Positions 62,987-64,000 of a stretch of 64,000 bases of DNA are shown in pieces. The DNA lies in the NCBI RefSeq assembly GCF_030695065.1, contig NZ_JAUYTR010000011.1, forward strand, positions 372,001 to 436,000, given 5' to 3'. The number at the start of each line of letters is the position of its first letter. Positions within the stretch are counted from its first letter, which is position 1. The stretch is from Sediminibacterium sp. GTDB taxonomy: Bacteria; Bacteroidota; Bacteroidia; Chitinophagales; Chitinophagaceae. Below the pieces are notes generated by a model. That model had not been told where the DNA came from. It was given only the letters and a program-made list of their open reading frames with translations, and searched no databases. The position numbers and the translations under genes are program-made.

Positions 62987-63780
62987 TGGAACATTTATTA
63001 ACTACCGAAAGTTTAATTAGTTTTTTAATCCTAACCATTCTAGAAGTGGTATTGGGAATTGATAATGTCATATTCGTGAGCATTATCATGAATAGGATGC
63101 CCAAAGCATTTCAAAAGAATGCCAGACTAATTTGGATGTTTACTGGCATTATCACTAGAACCATTTTGTTATTTGGTTTGAGTTGGCTCTTGACTCAAAA
63201 AGGAAAGCCTGTATTTAGTTTATTTAGTAAAGATTTTGATTTAGCAAGCCTGGTAATGTTGGGTGGTGGACTGTTTTTGATTTATAAAACCGTAAAAGAA
63301 ATCCACCATAAGTTAGAAGGCGAAGAAGATGTTTTAGCAGGAAGAAAGACCAAGGAGTTGGGGATTACTAGCGGTATTGCTCAAATTATAATGATTGATA
63401 TGGTCTTTAGTTTTGACAGCATCATAACAGCTGGAGGAACCGCCAAGCATTTAGAAGTAATGATTGCAGCAGTTGTAATTGCAATGATTATCATGTTTTT
63501 ATTTAGTCCTAATATTTCCGCTTTTATTCATAAGCACCCAACTTTTAAAATGTTGGCATTGTCTTTCCTGGTTATGATTGGAATGGTATTATTGGTAGAG
63601 GGATGGAACGCTGAAAAAGCACATGAACTCCATTTAAAACATTATGTCTATTTTGCTATGGCTTTTTCTTTCACAGTAGAGCTGCTGAATATGAAAGCGA
63701 GAAAAAAATCAGCTCCGGTAGTATTGAGAGAACCATATTTCGAAGTACCCAATAAAGGGTACTCCGATCAGGCCAAATAA
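62986..63780 (+). CDS. TerC/Alx family integral membrane protein
   Basis: A 264-residue protein with about seven helices. The two conserved acidic motifs of the family are LGIDNVIFV (near residue 26) and VFSFDSIITA. Members export manganese or protect against tellurite, depending on the host. Its start shares bases with the pyrD stop, so it is translationally coupled to pyrD although no functional link is evident. Confidence 0.9.
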   Translation: MEHLLTTESLISFLILTILEVVLGIDNVIFVSIIMNRMPKAFQKNARLIWMFTGIITRTILLFGLSWLLTQKGKPVFSLFSKDFDLASLVMLGGGLFLIYKTVKEIHHKLEGEEDVLAGRKTKELGITSGIAQIIMIDMVFSFDSIITAGGTAKHLEVMIAAVVIAMIIMFLFSPNISAFIHKHPTFKMLALSFLVMIGMVLLVEGWNAEKAHELHLKHYVYFAMAFSFTVELLNMKARKKSAPVVLREPYFEVPNKGYSDQAK

Positions 63781-63789
63781 ATTGTTCAA

Positions 63790-64000
63790 TTAGAAATCAA
63801 ATCCTAATGCAAAATAGTAAACTGGTGCGCCTTTGAAGATTCCCTTCATTGGCCAACCAGCGTCAAACTTCATGAAGTAACCCAATAAAGTGCTTCTAAC
63901 ACCAAAGCCATATCCACCTGCAAAAGGACCTAATCCACCAGCGTCAATTTTAACTACTACTGGAGTTTGATTATTGGTAATCACTTCGCCTGGGCGCTTT
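63790..64000 (-). CDS. C-terminal part of an outer-membrane beta-barrel protein
   Basis: Only the last 69 or so residues are visible; the reading frame is open to the window edge. The sequence alternates aromatic and small residues (GGYGFGVRSTLLGYFMKFDAG in pieces) and ends YYFALGFDF, with a C-terminal Phe typical of outer-membrane barrels. The pattern GYGFGVRS followed by KFDAGWPM resembles the last strands of Omp85-like or PD40-barrel proteins. An internal GTG at 63984 is not the real start, since the frame continues upstream. Confidence 0.65.
   Translation of the reverse strand, partial: KRPGEVITNNQTPVVVKIDAGGLGPFAGGYGFGVRSTLLGYFMKFDAGWPMKGIFKGAPVYYFALGFDF

Overview
This 64 kb window is a compact, AT-rich chromosomal segment of a member of the Bacteroidota, most likely Chitinophagaceae (the family is an inference). 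Support comes from many intact promoter boxes of the TAnnTTTG type, two TonB-dependent receptors (one with a carboxypeptidase-like regulatory domain), a GldB-like lipoprotein, small families typical of the phylum (DUF3098, DUF4783, DUF3108), an ATP synthase a subunit with a signal peptide, and a long LeuRS. I see no rRNA, tRNA, CRISPR array, insertion sequence or prophage. No gap between genes exceeds about 180 bases, and several neighbouring genes overlap.

Layout. 1-6.1 kb (minus): DPP IV-type peptidase (3' end cut by the window edge), Omp85-type barrel, leuS. 6.3-10.5 kb (plus): ftsX, DUF3098, uppP, an Atg22-type transporter, an MBL hydrolase. 10.5-13.8 kb: DUF3108 protein, flippase-like membrane protein, ruvC, HIT protein, and greA with a terminator-like leader. 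14-16.7 kb: a self-contained operon of ABC ATPase, membrane protein, YtrA-type GntR regulator and a DUF2807-like protein. 16.7-20.4 kb: 2-hydroxyacid dehydrogenase, rsmA, pdxA, aldose epimerase-like protein. 20.4-27.5 kb (minus): a six-gene operon (two paralogous membrane proteins, HTH regulator, ABC ATPase and permease, LolA-like protein), preceded by a TonB receptor with a periplasmic partner.

27.6-36.3 kb: DUF2071 and DinB/MDMPI proteins, then atpBEFHA without atpG, an MsbA-type exporter, and a probable pentameric ligand-gated ion channel homologue. 36.3-42.4 kb: relA/spoT, purA, a blocky-charge disordered protein, pabB, engB. 42.4-48 kb: gpmI, a CxxCH heme-binding protein and a TonB receptor in one operon, then DUF4783 and nadC. 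48-53.3 kb: TPR histidine kinase, SUI1 factor, histone H1-like protein, M10-like metalloprotease. 53.4-64 kb: pyruvate dehydrogenase E2, isocitrate dehydrogenase, apaG, gldB, nadE, UspA, thiolase, pyrD, TerC, and the tail of an outer-membrane barrel protein.

Most genes are housekeeping. The less ordinary items are the channel homologue, the terminator-like structure in the greA leader, the perfect hairpin between atpE and atpF, the two ABC operons with their own small regulators, mirrored promoter boxes between leuS and ftsX, and promoters so close to start codons that leaderless mRNAs are predicted.
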